Below are positions 6,535 to 16,184 of a stretch of DNA of 16,184 nt, piece after piece (position 1 is the first letter of the stretch; the number at the start of each line of letters is the position of its first letter). Below the pieces are notes generated by a model. The model saw only the letters and a program-made list of their open reading frames with translations. It did not search any database and had not been told where the DNA came from. This DNA is from Brevundimonas sp. Lineage in GTDB: Bacteria > Pseudomonadota > Alphaproteobacteria > Caulobacterales > Caulobacteraceae. The stretch lies in assembly GCA_012270135.1 (NCBI GenBank), contig JAAXIW010000119.1, positions 1-16,184 of the forward strand, in the 5' to 3' direction. A program made the translations under genes and the position numbers.

Positions 6535-7407
6535 ATGCCCGATCCCGCCGCCTTTCCCCCGACCGTGCCGCCGCCGCGCCCTGTTGCGCCGGGCCTGTAT
6601 CTGGTGGCGACGCCGATCGGGAATCTGAGAGACATGACACTGCGGGCGCTGGACATTCTGGCCGCCGCGGACCTTGTGCTGGCCGAGGACACACGGGTGA
6701 CCGGCAAGCTGCTGTCGGCGTATGGACTGAAGGCAAGGCTGGAGCGCTGCGACGACCACGCCTCGGCCCGGGTGGCGGAGTTGGCCCTCGAACGGTTGCG
6801 CGAGGGCGCGGTGGTGGCGCTGGTGTCCGACGCGGGCACGCCGATGGTCAGCGACCCGGGCTTCGTGGTGGCGCGGGCGGTGATCGCCGAAGGCCTGCCG
6901 GTGCATCCAATCCCGGGGGCTTCCAGTCTGCTGGCGGCGCTGTGCATCGCCGGCCTGCCCGCCGACCGGGTGCTGTTCGCCGGCTTTCTGCCTCCGAAAT
7001 CGGGCGCGCGGCGGACGGCGCTGGAAGAGTTGCGCACGGGCCGTCAGACGCTGGTGTTCTTCGAGAGCGGTCCCCGCCTCGCCGACAGCCTGGCTGACAT
7101 GGCGGCGGTGCTGGGGCCGCGCCCCGCCGCCGTCGCGCGCGAGCTGACCAAGCTCTACGAGGAATGCATCCGGGGGCCGCTTGCGGACCTGGCCGCCGAC
7201 TCCCGCTGCCAGTCCCCGAAGGGGGAAATCGTCATCGTGGTCGGGCCCGGCGAGGCGGATGTCGCCTCCGAAGCCGACGCTGATACTGCTCTCGCCGAGG
7301 CGATGACCCGACTGCCGCCGGGCGAGGCGGCGGCGGAGGTGTCGAAGGCGCTGAACCTGCCACGAAAGCCGCTCTACAAGCGGGCGCTGGAGCTGCAGGG
7401 CCGATGA
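6535..7407 (+). CDS. rsmI: RsmI, 16S rRNA (cytidine-1402-2'-O)-methyltransferase
   Basis: This 290-aa tetrapyrrole-methylase-fold enzyme transfers a methyl group from SAM to the 2'-hydroxyl of C1402 in the ribosomal decoding centre. Family signatures: LVATPIGNLRDMT (23-35), AEDTR (50-54), LVSDAGTPMVSDPG (96-109), PIPGASS (125-131), FAGFLPPK (148-155) and a late KGEIVIVVGP strand. The ATG at 6535 is used. A TTG at 6499 would only add a basic stretch. The length is normal. It overlaps the next gene, yraN, by ATGA, consistent with coupled translation and a shared transcript. Confidence 0.95.
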   Translation: MPDPAAFPPTVPPPRPVAPGLYLVATPIGNLRDMTLRALDILAAADLVLAEDTRVTGKLLSAYGLKARLERCDDHASARVAELALERLREGAVVALVSDAGTPMVSDPGFVVARAVIAEGLPVHPIPGASSLLAALCIAGLPADRVLFAGFLPPKSGARRTALEELRTGRQTLVFFESGPRLADSLADMAAVLGPRPAAVARELTKLYEECIRGPLADLAADSRCQSPKGEIVIVVGPGEADVASEADADTALAEAMTRLPPGEAAAEVSKALNLPRKPLYKRALELQGR

Positions 7408-7850
7408 GCGGCGCGCGGCCTCCGGTTCGCCTCAAGGCGCCGAGGGTCGTGAGGGCGAAGCGCGGCTGGCGGGTGGCGCTCGGCACCCTGTCCCATCGCG
7501 AGGGTCACCGTTCTGAATGGCTGGCGGCGGCGCTGCTGATGTGTCGAGGCTACCAGGTCCTCGGTTTTCGATTGAAGACCCGGGCCGGCGAGATCGACAT
7601 CCTCGCCCGGCGTGGTCGCGTGCTGGCGGTGGTCGAGGTCAAGCGCCGGGCGACCCTGGAGCTGGCCCTCGCGGCCCTCGGCCCGAACCAGTACGATCGG
7701 TTGCTGGCCGCAGGCCGCGCGGTGTTGCGTCAAAGACCCAGCTTGGCCGGCCATCTGCTCAGAATCGATATGGTGGCGCTGGCTCCGGGCCGGCTTCCGC
7801 GCCATCGTCGGGCGTTGAGCCGTTCGGAAGGGGGCGGGCGTGACGCGTGA
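7404..7850 (+). CDS. YraN / UPF0102 family nuclease-fold protein
   Basis: This 148-aa protein has the UPF0102 restriction-endonuclease-like core: GHRSEWLAAALLMCRGYQVL (34-53), AGEIDILARR (61-70) and VVEVKRR (76-82). Asp65 and the Glu78-x-Lys80 pair form a PD-(D/E)xK-like site. Cellular function is not settled, and an active nuclease is an inference from the fold. Compared with the usual length of about 120 aa it has a basic N-terminal extension of around 30 residues. The start overlaps the rsmI stop (ATGA), and the gene overlaps the next one by 11 bp. The rsmI-yraN pairing is common in proteobacteria. Confidence 0.92.
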   Translation: MSGARPPVRLKAPRVVRAKRGWRVALGTLSHREGHRSEWLAAALLMCRGYQVLGFRLKTRAGEIDILARRGRVLAVVEVKRRATLELALAALGPNQYDRLLAAGRAVLRQRPSLAGHLLRIDMVALAPGRLPRHRRALSRSEGGGRDA

Positions 7851-8655
7851 GGAAGCCGAATCCATGCTGGCGGAAGCCGGCCTGGCTGAGGACGAGCGGT
7901 TCCCGCTGCTCGAGGCGGCGATCGCCTGCGCCATCCACGACTACCCCTTTCGCGATCCCGAACCGGTTCGCACCCTCGCGGCCAACGCCGCCGAGCGGCT
8001 GGCCGAGCGGGTCGGGAGCGAGGGCCCGGACGACGCCCTGGCCGAGACCATGGGGGCGGACATGCGGCTGAATGGCGACCTGCTGACCTACGATCATCCG
8101 GGCAACACCGACGTGATCGATGTGGCGGAGCGGCGCCGCGGCCTGTCGGCGACGCTGACCATCTTCTATCTCGACGCCGCCCGGCGGGTCGGGGTGCGGG
8201 CGCAGGGCGTCGACTTCCCGGGGCATTTCCTGTTGCGGGTCGAGACTGCCGAGGGGCCGGTGGCGCTGGATCCGTTCAGTCAGGGACGGCTGGTGCTGCC
8301 ATCGGAGTTGACCCGGCGGGCGCTGCGGGCCGGCCTGACGCCGCATGTCGCCGACCGACTCGATGTGCTGATGGCCCCGGTCAGCGATCGTCAGGCCCTG
8401 CTGCGCCTGCAGAACGTCCTGTTCACCCGCGCCCTCCATGCGCAGGACTACGAGGGCGCCGAACGGTCGGCCCTGCGCCGGGCCTTGCTCGATCCGGAGG
8501 ATCACCGCCCGTGGCTCGATGTGGCGGCCGCCCGCGAGAAGCAGGGCGCTCTCGCCGGCGCGCTGGAGGCCCTTTCCCGCGCGCGTTCGCTGGACGACCC
8601 GGCGGAGGCGCACCGCCGCATGTCGGTCGACCGGGTCCGGTTGCAGCTGAACTGA
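7840..8655 (+). CDS. SirB1-like protein: transglutaminase-like core plus TPR tail
   Basis: This 271-aa protein starts at GTG 7840, overlapping yraN by 11 bp. Residues about 30-165 match the SirB1 N-terminal transglutaminase-like domain, with the typical DVIDVAERRRGLSATLT stretch (91-107), IFYLDAARRVGV and DFPGHFLLRV (125-134), then ALDPF (142-146). The C-terminal region (about 185-271) is helical and alanine/arginine-rich, reading as two TPR-like repeats (NVLFTRALHAQDYEGAERSA and PEDHRPWLDVAAAREKQGAL). No signal peptide is present. The family is widespread but of unclear function. I see no cysteine where a transglutaminase would need one, so enzymatic activity is doubtful. The gene belongs to the rsmI-yraN transcript. 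Confidence 0.87.
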   Translation: MTREEAESMLAEAGLAEDERFPLLEAAIACAIHDYPFRDPEPVRTLAANAAERLAERVGSEGPDDALAETMGADMRLNGDLLTYDHPGNTDVIDVAERRRGLSATLTIFYLDAARRVGVRAQGVDFPGHFLLRVETAEGPVALDPFSQGRLVLPSELTRRALRAGLTPHVADRLDVLMAPVSDRQALLRLQNVLFTRALHAQDYEGAERSALRRALLDPEDHRPWLDVAAAREKQGALAGALEALSRARSLDDPAEAHRRMSVDRVRLQLN

Positions 8656-8660
8656 TCGAC

Positions 8661-8698
8661 CGGCGGCCGGGTCCCGCCAAGGCTTGCGCCGGCCGCCG
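8661..8698. repeat. GC-rich inverted repeat upstream of gshB
   Basis: CGGCGGCCGG (8661-8670) and CCGGCCGCCG (8689-8698) are perfect 10-bp arms around an 18-nt loop in the 87-bp gap between the SirB1-like gene and gshB. It could be a transcript-stabilising or attenuating hairpin. There is no T-tract for an intrinsic terminator. Confidence 0.45.
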
Positions 8699-8742
8699 CG
8701 GCTGCCCATTAGCCAAGGTTCGCCCGCCCGGAAGGACAGCCC

Positions 8743-9687
8743 ATGCTCAGAGTCGCGATCCAGATGGATCCCATCGAGTCGGTCGACATCGAGTCCGACA
8801 CCACCTTCCTCCAGGCTATGGAGGCCCAGAACCGCGGCTACCCGGTCTGGGTCTACGATTTCCGCACCCTCGCGCTGGAGGACGGCAGACTGTTCTGCCG
8901 CGCCCGCCCGGTGACGCTGCGCCGGACGGCCGGTGACCACGTCAGCTTCGGCGACCAGGTCCGCCTTGACCTCGGCGAGGACGTCGACGTCATTCTGATG
9001 CGTCAGGATCCGCCGTTCGACATGGCCTATGTCACCGCGACCTATCTGCTCGAGACGGTGCATCCGAGGACGCTGGTGGTGAACGACCCGGCGGAGGTGC
9101 GTTCGGCGCCCGAAAAGCTGCTGGTCACCCGCTTTCCGGACCTGACGCCGCCGACCTTGATCTCCTCGGATCCCGTCGCCCTGGCCGATTTCCATCGCCG
9201 TCACGGGGAGGTGGTGTTGAAGCCGCTGCACGGCGCCGGCGGGTCGGGCGTGGTGCGGCTGAAGGCCGACGATCCCAACCTCGACGCCCTCGTCGAGATT
9301 CACGCCATCGGTTCGCGCGATCCGCTGGTGATCCAGAAATTCCTTCCGGCGGTGTCAAAGGGCGACAAGCGCATCCTGCTGATCGACGGCGAGCCCGTCG
9401 GGGCCATCAACCGGGTTCCGGCCGAGGGCGCGGTGCGGTCGAACCTGCACGTCGGCGGCACGGCGGCGCCGGTTGAGCTGACGGCGCGGGATCGCGAGAT
9501 CTGCGCCGCTATCGGCCCGACCCTGCGTGAGCGCGGCCTTATCTTCGTCGGCATCGATGTGATCGGCGACTGGCTGACCGAGATCAACGTCACCTCGCCC
9601 ACCGGCGCCCAGCAACTGAAGCGGTTCGGCGGCGTCGATGCGGCGGCCCTGATGTGGGATGCGATCGAGAAGAAGCGCGCCGGATAA
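8743..9687 (+). CDS. gshB: Glutathione synthase
   Basis: This 314-aa ATP-grasp enzyme joins gamma-glutamylcysteine and glycine to make glutathione. The N-terminal domain begins LRVAIQMDPIESVDIESDTT, typical of the prokaryotic GshB. Further signatures are ILMRQDPPFDMAYV (84-97), VVNDPAEVRSAPEKL (112-126), VVLKPLHGAGGSGVV (157-171, nucleotide-binding lysine and glycine loop) and TEINVTSPTGAQ near the C-terminus (Mg2+/ATP-binding Glu and Asn). Length is standard. The ATG is preceded by GGAAGGA about 7 nt upstream. Its place after rsmI and yraN is a common alphaproteobacterial arrangement. Confidence 0.97.
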   Translation: MLRVAIQMDPIESVDIESDTTFLQAMEAQNRGYPVWVYDFRTLALEDGRLFCRARPVTLRRTAGDHVSFGDQVRLDLGEDVDVILMRQDPPFDMAYVTATYLLETVHPRTLVVNDPAEVRSAPEKLLVTRFPDLTPPTLISSDPVALADFHRRHGEVVLKPLHGAGGSGVVRLKADDPNLDALVEIHAIGSRDPLVIQKFLPAVSKGDKRILLIDGEPVGAINRVPAEGAVRSNLHVGGTAAPVELTARDREICAAIGPTLRERGLIFVGIDVIGDWLTEINVTSPTGAQQLKRFGGVDAAALMWDAIEKKRAG

Positions 9688-9723
9688 CACCGCTCTTGCA
9701 ATGGCTGTTTGTTCGTGGTTCGT

Positions 9724-9740
9724 TCTCCCTGAACGGGAGA
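9724..9740 (+). promoter_or_regulatory. Hairpin containing the comM ribosome-binding site
   Basis: TCTCCC (9724-9729) pairs perfectly with GGGAGA (9735-9740) around a 5-nt loop. GGGAGA is also the apparent Shine-Dalgarno of comM, 7 nt before its ATG. Folding would hide the ribosome-binding site, so this may tune translation. The stem is short, so chance cannot be ruled out. Confidence 0.4.
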
Positions 9741-9747
9741 GCGACCC

Positions 9748-11343
9748 ATGCTGGCCAGTGTCGTCACGGTGGCGTTCGAAGGGGTAGACGCCCGGCGGGT
9801 GGATGTCCAGGTGTCGCAACTGTCGGCGCAGGAGGGGTCCTTCACCCTCGTGGGGCTGGCCGACAAGGCGGTGGCCGAGAGCCGGGAGCGGGTCCGGGGC
9901 GCGTTCGGCGGCATCGGCCTCGCCCTGCCCTCGCGGCGGGTGATCGTCAATCTCGCGCCCGCCGACCTGCCCAAGGAAGGCAGCCATTTCGACCTGCCGA
10001 TCGCCCTGGCGCTGCTGGCCTCGATGGGGGTGATCCCGCCCGACGTCCTGGCCGGCTGGGCGGCGGTCGGGGAACTGGGTCTGGACGGGCAGATCGCGCC
10101 GGTGGGCGGGACCCTGCCCGCCGCGGTCGCCGCCGACGCCATGGGGTTGGGCCTGATCTGCCCCGAGGCCAACGGAGCCGAGGCGGCCTGGGCCGGCGAG
10201 GTGGCGGTGCTGGCGCCCCGGTCTCTGATCAGCCTGGTCAACCATTTCAAGGGCGTCCAGGTGCTGCGCCGGCCCGAGCCGGGCGAGATGCGCTCGGGCG
10301 ATCGCGTGCCGGACCTGCGCGAGGTCAAGGGTCAGGAGAGCGCCAAGCGGGCCCTGGAGATCGCGGCGGCGGGCGGTCACAACCTGCTGTTCGTCGGTCC
10401 TCCGGGTTCGGGAAAGTCGATGATGGCGGCGCGCCTGCCGGGCCTGCTGCCCCCGCTGACGCCGAAGGAGCTGCTGGAAACCTCAATGGTCTGGTCGGTG
10501 GCCGGCCTGATCGAGCGCGGCGCCCTGACCCGCGACCGGCCGTTCCGCAGTCCGCACCACTCCGCCTCTATGGCGGCCCTGACCGGCGGCGGCGTCCGCG
10601 CCAAGCCGGGCGAGGCCTCGCTGGCGCACAATGGCGTTCTCTTCCTCGATGAACTGCCGGAGTATTCAGCGCAGGCCCTGGATTCCCTGCGCCAGCCGCT
10701 CGAGACGGGCGAGATCGTGGTGGCCCGCGCCAACGCCCATGTTCGCTACCCGGCCCGCTTCCAGCTGGTGGCGGCGATGAACCCCTGCCGATGCGGCCTT
10801 GGCGGCGGCGGCAAGGGCGCGTGTGGAAAGGCTCCACGCTGCCAGCGGGACTATCAGAACCGCATCTCCGGCCCGATGTTCGATCGCATCGATCTGACGG
10901 TCGAGACCCCGCCGGTGACCGCCGCCGACATGGCCCTGCCCCCGCCTTCGGAGGGCACGGCGGAAGCCTGCGCCCGTGTGCTCGCCGCCCGCGGCATGCA
11001 GGAGGAACGGCTGCGCGTCGCCGGCCTCGATCCCGACACGGCCCGCGATCAGGCCGTCACCGCCCGCGCCTCGGGCGAGACGCTGGACCGCTTCGCCACC
11101 CCCGACGAGGCGGGTCGCGCCCTGCTTATGCGGGCGGGAGAGGGCGGCGGCCTGACCGCCCGGGGCTGGACGCGGACGCTGAGGCTGGCGCGCACCATCG
11201 CCGATCTCGACGGCTGCGACGGCGTGCTGCGCCGGCACATCGCCGAGGCCCTGGTGCACCGCCGCTCGACCGTCGGAGCCCAGGCCGATTTCGACCGGCA
11301 GCCGGGGGGTGACGAGAGGCGCGGCGGCGTGCCCGCCTGGTGA
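9748..11343 (+). CDS. comM: ComM/YifB family Mg-chelatase-like AAA+ ATPase
   Basis: This 531-aa protein has the three-part YifB/ComM layout. An N-terminal Lon-substrate-binding-like domain (about 15-165) includes FTLVGLADKAVAESRERVR and the PADLPKEGSHFDLPIAL stretch. The AAA+ ATPase core has Walker A GPPGSGKS (217-224) and Walker B GVLFLDE (296-302). A cysteine cluster, NPCRCG at 345-350 with two more cysteines shortly after, lies before the C-terminal Mg-chelatase helical domain (RTIADLDG, HIAEAL). In naturally competent species ComM is a hexameric helicase promoting branch migration during integration of incoming DNA. Its presence alone does not prove competence. The gene follows gshB by 60 bp. 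Confidence 0.95.
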   Translation: MLASVVTVAFEGVDARRVDVQVSQLSAQEGSFTLVGLADKAVAESRERVRGAFGGIGLALPSRRVIVNLAPADLPKEGSHFDLPIALALLASMGVIPPDVLAGWAAVGELGLDGQIAPVGGTLPAAVAADAMGLGLICPEANGAEAAWAGEVAVLAPRSLISLVNHFKGVQVLRRPEPGEMRSGDRVPDLREVKGQESAKRALEIAAAGGHNLLFVGPPGSGKSMMAARLPGLLPPLTPKELLETSMVWSVAGLIERGALTRDRPFRSPHHSASMAALTGGGVRAKPGEASLAHNGVLFLDELPEYSAQALDSLRQPLETGEIVVARANAHVRYPARFQLVAAMNPCRCGLGGGGKGACGKAPRCQRDYQNRISGPMFDRIDLTVETPPVTAADMALPPPSEGTAEACARVLAARGMQEERLRVAGLDPDTARDQAVTARASGETLDRFATPDEAGRALLMRAGEGGGLTARGWTRTLRLARTIADLDGCDGVLRRHIAEALVHRRSTVGAQADFDRQPGGDERRGGVPAW

Positions 11344-11422
11344 TCTCAGACTTCCTTAACCGACCTGCTTGAACCAGCCTTAAGACCTGTTCGCCATGAT
11401 CGCCGTCCAAGGGGATGTGAGT

Positions 11423-12970
11423 ATGGCGCGCAAGACCAAGGCGGTTCCGGAAACGACGGCGGTGGACGCGGCGGCCCCGGAAGGCGCCGAGCAGCAATTC
11501 CTGCGGCTGATGAGCCACGAGATGCGCACGCCCCTGAACGGCGTCATCGGCATGCTCGGCCTGTTGTCGCGGACGCGGCTGGACGGCGCCCAGCGGGCCT
11601 ATGCCGAGGCGGCGCGGTCGTCAGCGGAGCATCTGCTCGGCCTCGTCAACGACCTGCTCGACTACGCCCGGCTCGAGGCCGACCGGCTGGAGTTCGATTC
11701 CGCCCCTGTCGATCTGGAGACCCTGGTGCGCGGGGTGGCGGAGCTGCTCAGCCCGCGGGCGCACGACAAGGGGCTGGAGATCGCCTGGTCGGTCGCGCCT
11801 GACGCGGTCGACGTCATGGCCGACGAGGGCCGGCTGCGACAGGTGCTGTTCAACCTCGCCGGCAATGCGGTGAAGTTCGCCGAGACCGGCGGGGTGCGGA
11901 TCACGGTCGAGCGCTCGGGCGGCTCGCTCAAGACGCCGAAGCTGGCCTTCATCGTCGATGACACGGGGCCGGGCGTCCCGGCGGAGGCGCGCGGCCGGAT
12001 CTTCGAGGAGTTCGGCCATGTCGACGCCTCGGACGCCAGCCGCTTCGGCGGGGCCGGGCTGGGCCTCGCCGTGGTCCGCAAACTGGCCCACGCCATGGGC
12101 GGGACGGTCAGCGTCGCCGACCGGCCGGACGGCCCGGGCGCGCGCTTCCGCTTCGAGGCGGCCTTTCCGGCCGCGAAACATCTGCCGGCGCGGGACAGAT
12201 CGTCCCTGACGGGGCAGTCGGTCGCCGTGCTCAGCCCCGACCCGTTCGTGCGCGCCGCCGCCGTCGCCCAGATCGAGGCCTCGGGGGGGACGGTCGCGGC
12301 CAGGGCCCCGGTGGCGCTCATCGACCACGCCGCCCGCCCGGCGGGTCAGGGTCTCGTGCCCCGGCCGGCGGAGGGGCGCGCCATCGTGCTGCTCAAGCCG
12401 TCCGAGCGCGACCTGATCGCCCGCTACAGGTCCGCCGGTTTCCACGGCTATCTGATCAAGCCGCTGCGGCGCGCCTCGGTGGCCGAGCGGGTGCTGGCCG
12501 CCTCGGGCGCGCAGTTGACCATGCAGCCCGGACCGCCCCCGCCGCCGCCCGAGGACGACCGCGTCGCCCTGACCCGGTTCTCGGGCATCCGGGTGCTGCT
12601 GGTCGAGGACAATCCGGTCGGCGCCCTGCTGGCCTCGACCCTGCTGAAACGCGAGGGCTGCGCGGTCGAGACCGCCGCCAGCGGCCGCGAGGCGCTCGAT
12701 GCGCTGAAGCGGGCGCGCTACGATCTGGTGTTCATGGACATGCGGATGCCCGGCATGGACGGCCCCAGCGCCGCCCGCGCCATCCGCGCCCGCGGCGACG
12801 AGACGCCGATCGTGGCGCTGACCGCCAACGCCTTCGCCGAGGACCGCAAGGCCTGCCTCGAGGCCGGGATGGACGACCATCTGGTCAAGCCGCTGGAGCT
12901 GGAGTCGCTGCGCGCCGCCTTGAGCCGCTGGACGAAAACCGCGGACCGCGCCAAGGTCGCCGTCGGATAG
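11423..12970 (+). CDS. Soluble hybrid histidine kinase with two receiver-type domains
   Basis: This 515-aa protein has no membrane segment or recognisable sensor domain, so it is probably cytosolic and controlled by a partner. The HisKA H-box is LMSHEMRTPLNGVIGM, with the phosphoacceptor His32. The HATPase_c domain has NLAGNAVKF (144-152), DDTGPGVP (179-186) and GGAGLGLAVV (209-218). A first receiver-like domain (about 264-362) has lost the usual acidic pair but keeps the Lys346-Pro. After a proline-rich linker (369-376), the second receiver (about 389-503) is complete: Glu395/Asp396, Asp439, Thr467 and Lys489. The start at 11423 is chosen for AAGGGG 8 nt upstream. An ATG at 11396 would add nine residues. 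The specific pathway is unknown. Confidence 0.9.
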   Translation: MARKTKAVPETTAVDAAAPEGAEQQFLRLMSHEMRTPLNGVIGMLGLLSRTRLDGAQRAYAEAARSSAEHLLGLVNDLLDYARLEADRLEFDSAPVDLETLVRGVAELLSPRAHDKGLEIAWSVAPDAVDVMADEGRLRQVLFNLAGNAVKFAETGGVRITVERSGGSLKTPKLAFIVDDTGPGVPAEARGRIFEEFGHVDASDASRFGGAGLGLAVVRKLAHAMGGTVSVADRPDGPGARFRFEAAFPAAKHLPARDRSSLTGQSVAVLSPDPFVRAAAVAQIEASGGTVAARAPVALIDHAARPAGQGLVPRPAEGRAIVLLKPSERDLIARYRSAGFHGYLIKPLRRASVAERVLAASGAQLTMQPGPPPPPPEDDRVALTRFSGIRVLLVEDNPVGALLASTLLKREGCAVETAASGREALDALKRARYDLVFMDMRMPGMDGPSAARAIRARGDETPIVALTANAFAEDRKACLEAGMDDHLVKPLELESLRAALSRWTKTADRAKVAVG

Positions 12971-13003
12971 GGACGCCGGGGGGCGTCGCACGAGGGACGC
13001 CTG

Positions 13004-14362
13004 ATGACCGACAAATCCACGGGGACCGCGCCGCGCAAGGCCGGGGCGGGGGACGTGCTCCGGGCGCTCGGACAGCGGCGGGTCCTGATCACCCTGCTGC
13101 TCGGCCTCGGCTCTGGCCTGCCGTTTCTTCTGACCGGAGCCACGTTGAGCCTGTGGCTGGCGGAAGGCGACGTGGCCCTGTCGGCCATCGGATTCATCTC
13201 GTGGGTGGGTCTGGCCTACTCCTTCAAATTCGTCTGGGCGCCCGTGGTGGATCGCTTCGATGTTCCGCTGCTCGGCCGGTTGGGGCGGAGGCGCGGCTGG
13301 ATGCTGCTGTCCCAGCTCGTGGTCGGGGGCGCCTTGATCGCCATGGCGTTGATCGGACCTGAGGGCGGACTGACGGCCCTGGGCATCGCGGCGCTGGTGA
13401 CCGCCTTCGCCTCGGCGACCCAGGACATCGCCGTGGACGCCTGGCGGATCGAGAGCGCCGATAACGACGAGGACATGGCCCTGCTGACTTCGGCCTATCA
13501 GCTGGGTTACCGCTCCGCGATCCTGGCCGGCAATGCGCTGATCCTTTTCTTCGCGGCCTGGTTCGGCTGGAGCGGCGCCTATGCGATCTGGGGCGCCGCC
13601 ATGGCCATCGCCGTCGGCGCCACCCTGTTCGCGAAGGAGCCGGTCGACCGGGGCGAGATCGCGGCCGCCACCGGCGGCGCGGCTCCGTGGACGCCGCGGG
13701 GCATGTTCGACGCCGTCGTCGGCCCCTTCATCAATTTCGTGAAGACCCACAGGGCCGCGGCCTTCCTGATGCTGGCGGCGATCAGCCTGTACCGACTGCC
13801 GGACTTCGTGATGGGGCCGATGGTCGGGCCGTTCTACATCGACCTGGGCCTGACCAAGGAGGCGATCGGCGCCATGCGGCTCAGCGTCGGCCTGGTCGCG
13901 GCCTTCGTCGGCATTGCGGCGGGCGGGCTGAGCGCGGTGCGGTTCGGCTTCGGCGCCACCCTGCTGATCGGCGCCCTGATCGGGCCGATGTCGAACCTCG
14001 GCTACACCCTGATGGCGATGGCCGGCCTGTCGACGCCGATGTTCGCCGGCGTGCTGTTCGTGGAGAATTTCTCGGAGGGCTTCGCGGGCGCGGCGCTGGT
14101 CGCCTACATGTCCAGCCTGACCGGCATCGGCTACACGGCCACCCAGTACGCCCTGCTCAGTTCGTTCTACGCCCTGCTCGGCAAGTTCCTGAAGGGCTTC
14201 TCGGGCGTGGCGGTCGAAGGGCTTGAGCAGGGCTATTCGCTGATGACGGCCTATGCCCTGTTCTTCGCGGGCACGGCGCTGGTCGGCGTGCCGGCGGTCA
14301 TCCTGTGCTGGATTCTGGACCGCCGGAACCGTCGTCTGAAGGCCGAGCTGGGGGTGACCTGA
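13004..14362 (+). CDS. ampG: AmpG-family muropeptide permease (MFS)
   Basis: This 452-aa inner-membrane transporter has about 12 hydrophobic segments beginning near residue 27. AmpG proteins import GlcNAc-anhydro-muropeptides from the periplasm for cell-wall recycling and can influence beta-lactamase induction. Family landmarks: GLGSGLPFLLTGATLSLWL (34-52), the cytoplasmic loop with GRRRGWML, and ASATQDIAVDAWRIE (136-150), which is highly characteristic. An ATG with AGGGA upstream starts it 33 bp after the kinase gene. Some alphaproteobacteria carry AmpG paralogues with other substrates, so substrate identity is inferred. It converges with maeB, whose stop is only 10 bp away, and no terminator is apparent. 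Confidence 0.88.
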   Translation: MTDKSTGTAPRKAGAGDVLRALGQRRVLITLLLGLGSGLPFLLTGATLSLWLAEGDVALSAIGFISWVGLAYSFKFVWAPVVDRFDVPLLGRLGRRRGWMLLSQLVVGGALIAMALIGPEGGLTALGIAALVTAFASATQDIAVDAWRIESADNDEDMALLTSAYQLGYRSAILAGNALILFFAAWFGWSGAYAIWGAAMAIAVGATLFAKEPVDRGEIAAATGGAAPWTPRGMFDAVVGPFINFVKTHRAAAFLMLAAISLYRLPDFVMGPMVGPFYIDLGLTKEAIGAMRLSVGLVAAFVGIAAGGLSAVRFGFGATLLIGALIGPMSNLGYTLMAMAGLSTPMFAGVLFVENFSEGFAGAALVAYMSSLTGIGYTATQYALLSSFYALLGKFLKGFSGVAVEGLEQGYSLMTAYALFFAGTALVGVPAVILCWILDRRNRRLKAELGVT

Positions 14363-14372
14363 CCCCTCAGTC

Positions 14373-16184
<1,812 letters not shown>

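Noticed and set aside
7759..9303. Minus-strand 514-codon open frame
   Set aside because: Antisense to the SirB1-like gene and gshB, both with clear family motifs. No protein-like signal.
11356..11383. Possible CtrA box upstream of the histidine kinase (two TTAA elements)
   Set aside because: The two TTAA are 20 nt apart instead of the 7-nt spacing of the CtrA consensus.

Overview
The window looks like chromosomal core sequence from a high-GC alphaproteobacterium, most likely Caulobacteraceae (Caulobacter/Brevundimonas-like). This is inferred from the strong G/C bias at third codon positions, the gene families present (AmpG-type permease, MaeB-type malic enzyme, soluble hybrid histidine kinase) and the rsmI-yraN-gshB neighbourhood. 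No tRNA, rRNA, CRISPR array, insertion sequence or prophage gene was seen. I did not find an obviously new multi-gene defence or mobile system. The unusual points are smaller and are listed as findings.

Left part (1-3600): a partial ATP-grasp ligase on the minus strand runs off the left edge. It is divergent from a PfkB-family adenosine kinase, and a GC-rich inverted repeat lies between them. A small single-pass membrane protein of lower GC3 follows and converges on a minus-strand operon: DUF2975 membrane protein, then a small XRE/Cro-type regulator, then an Smr-domain protein. The last two overlap by ATGA.

Middle (3600-6500): a 38-codon hydrophobic ORF (minus) faces away from rdgB (plus). 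The 211 bp between them is comparatively AT-rich and carries a 5'-leader hairpin and two overlapping palindromes. rdgB (nucleotide-pool sanitation) overlaps hemW (radical-SAM heme chaperone). hemW is interrupted by one in-frame TGA at codon 56 and is otherwise intact, so it is a recent nonsense mutation or a sequence error. A 68-aa conserved-looking small protein converges on hemW and is divergent from a GNAT acetyltransferase.

Right part (6500-16184): a co-directional run of rsmI (16S rRNA C1402 2'-O-methylation), yraN (UPF0102), a SirB1-like transglutaminase-core/TPR protein, gshB (glutathione synthase) and comM/yifB (Mg-chelatase-like AAA+ ATPase). The first three genes overlap. A soluble hybrid histidine kinase with a degenerate middle receiver and an intact C-terminal receiver follows, then an AmpG-family muropeptide permease. 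The window closes with a convergent, 5'-truncated NADP-type malic enzyme (maeB) carrying its C-terminal phosphotransacetylase-like domain.

The genes are mostly housekeeping (ribosome modification, redox thiol synthesis, nucleotide hygiene, cell-wall recycling, central carbon metabolism). The small regulatory and membrane genes are the less understood part.
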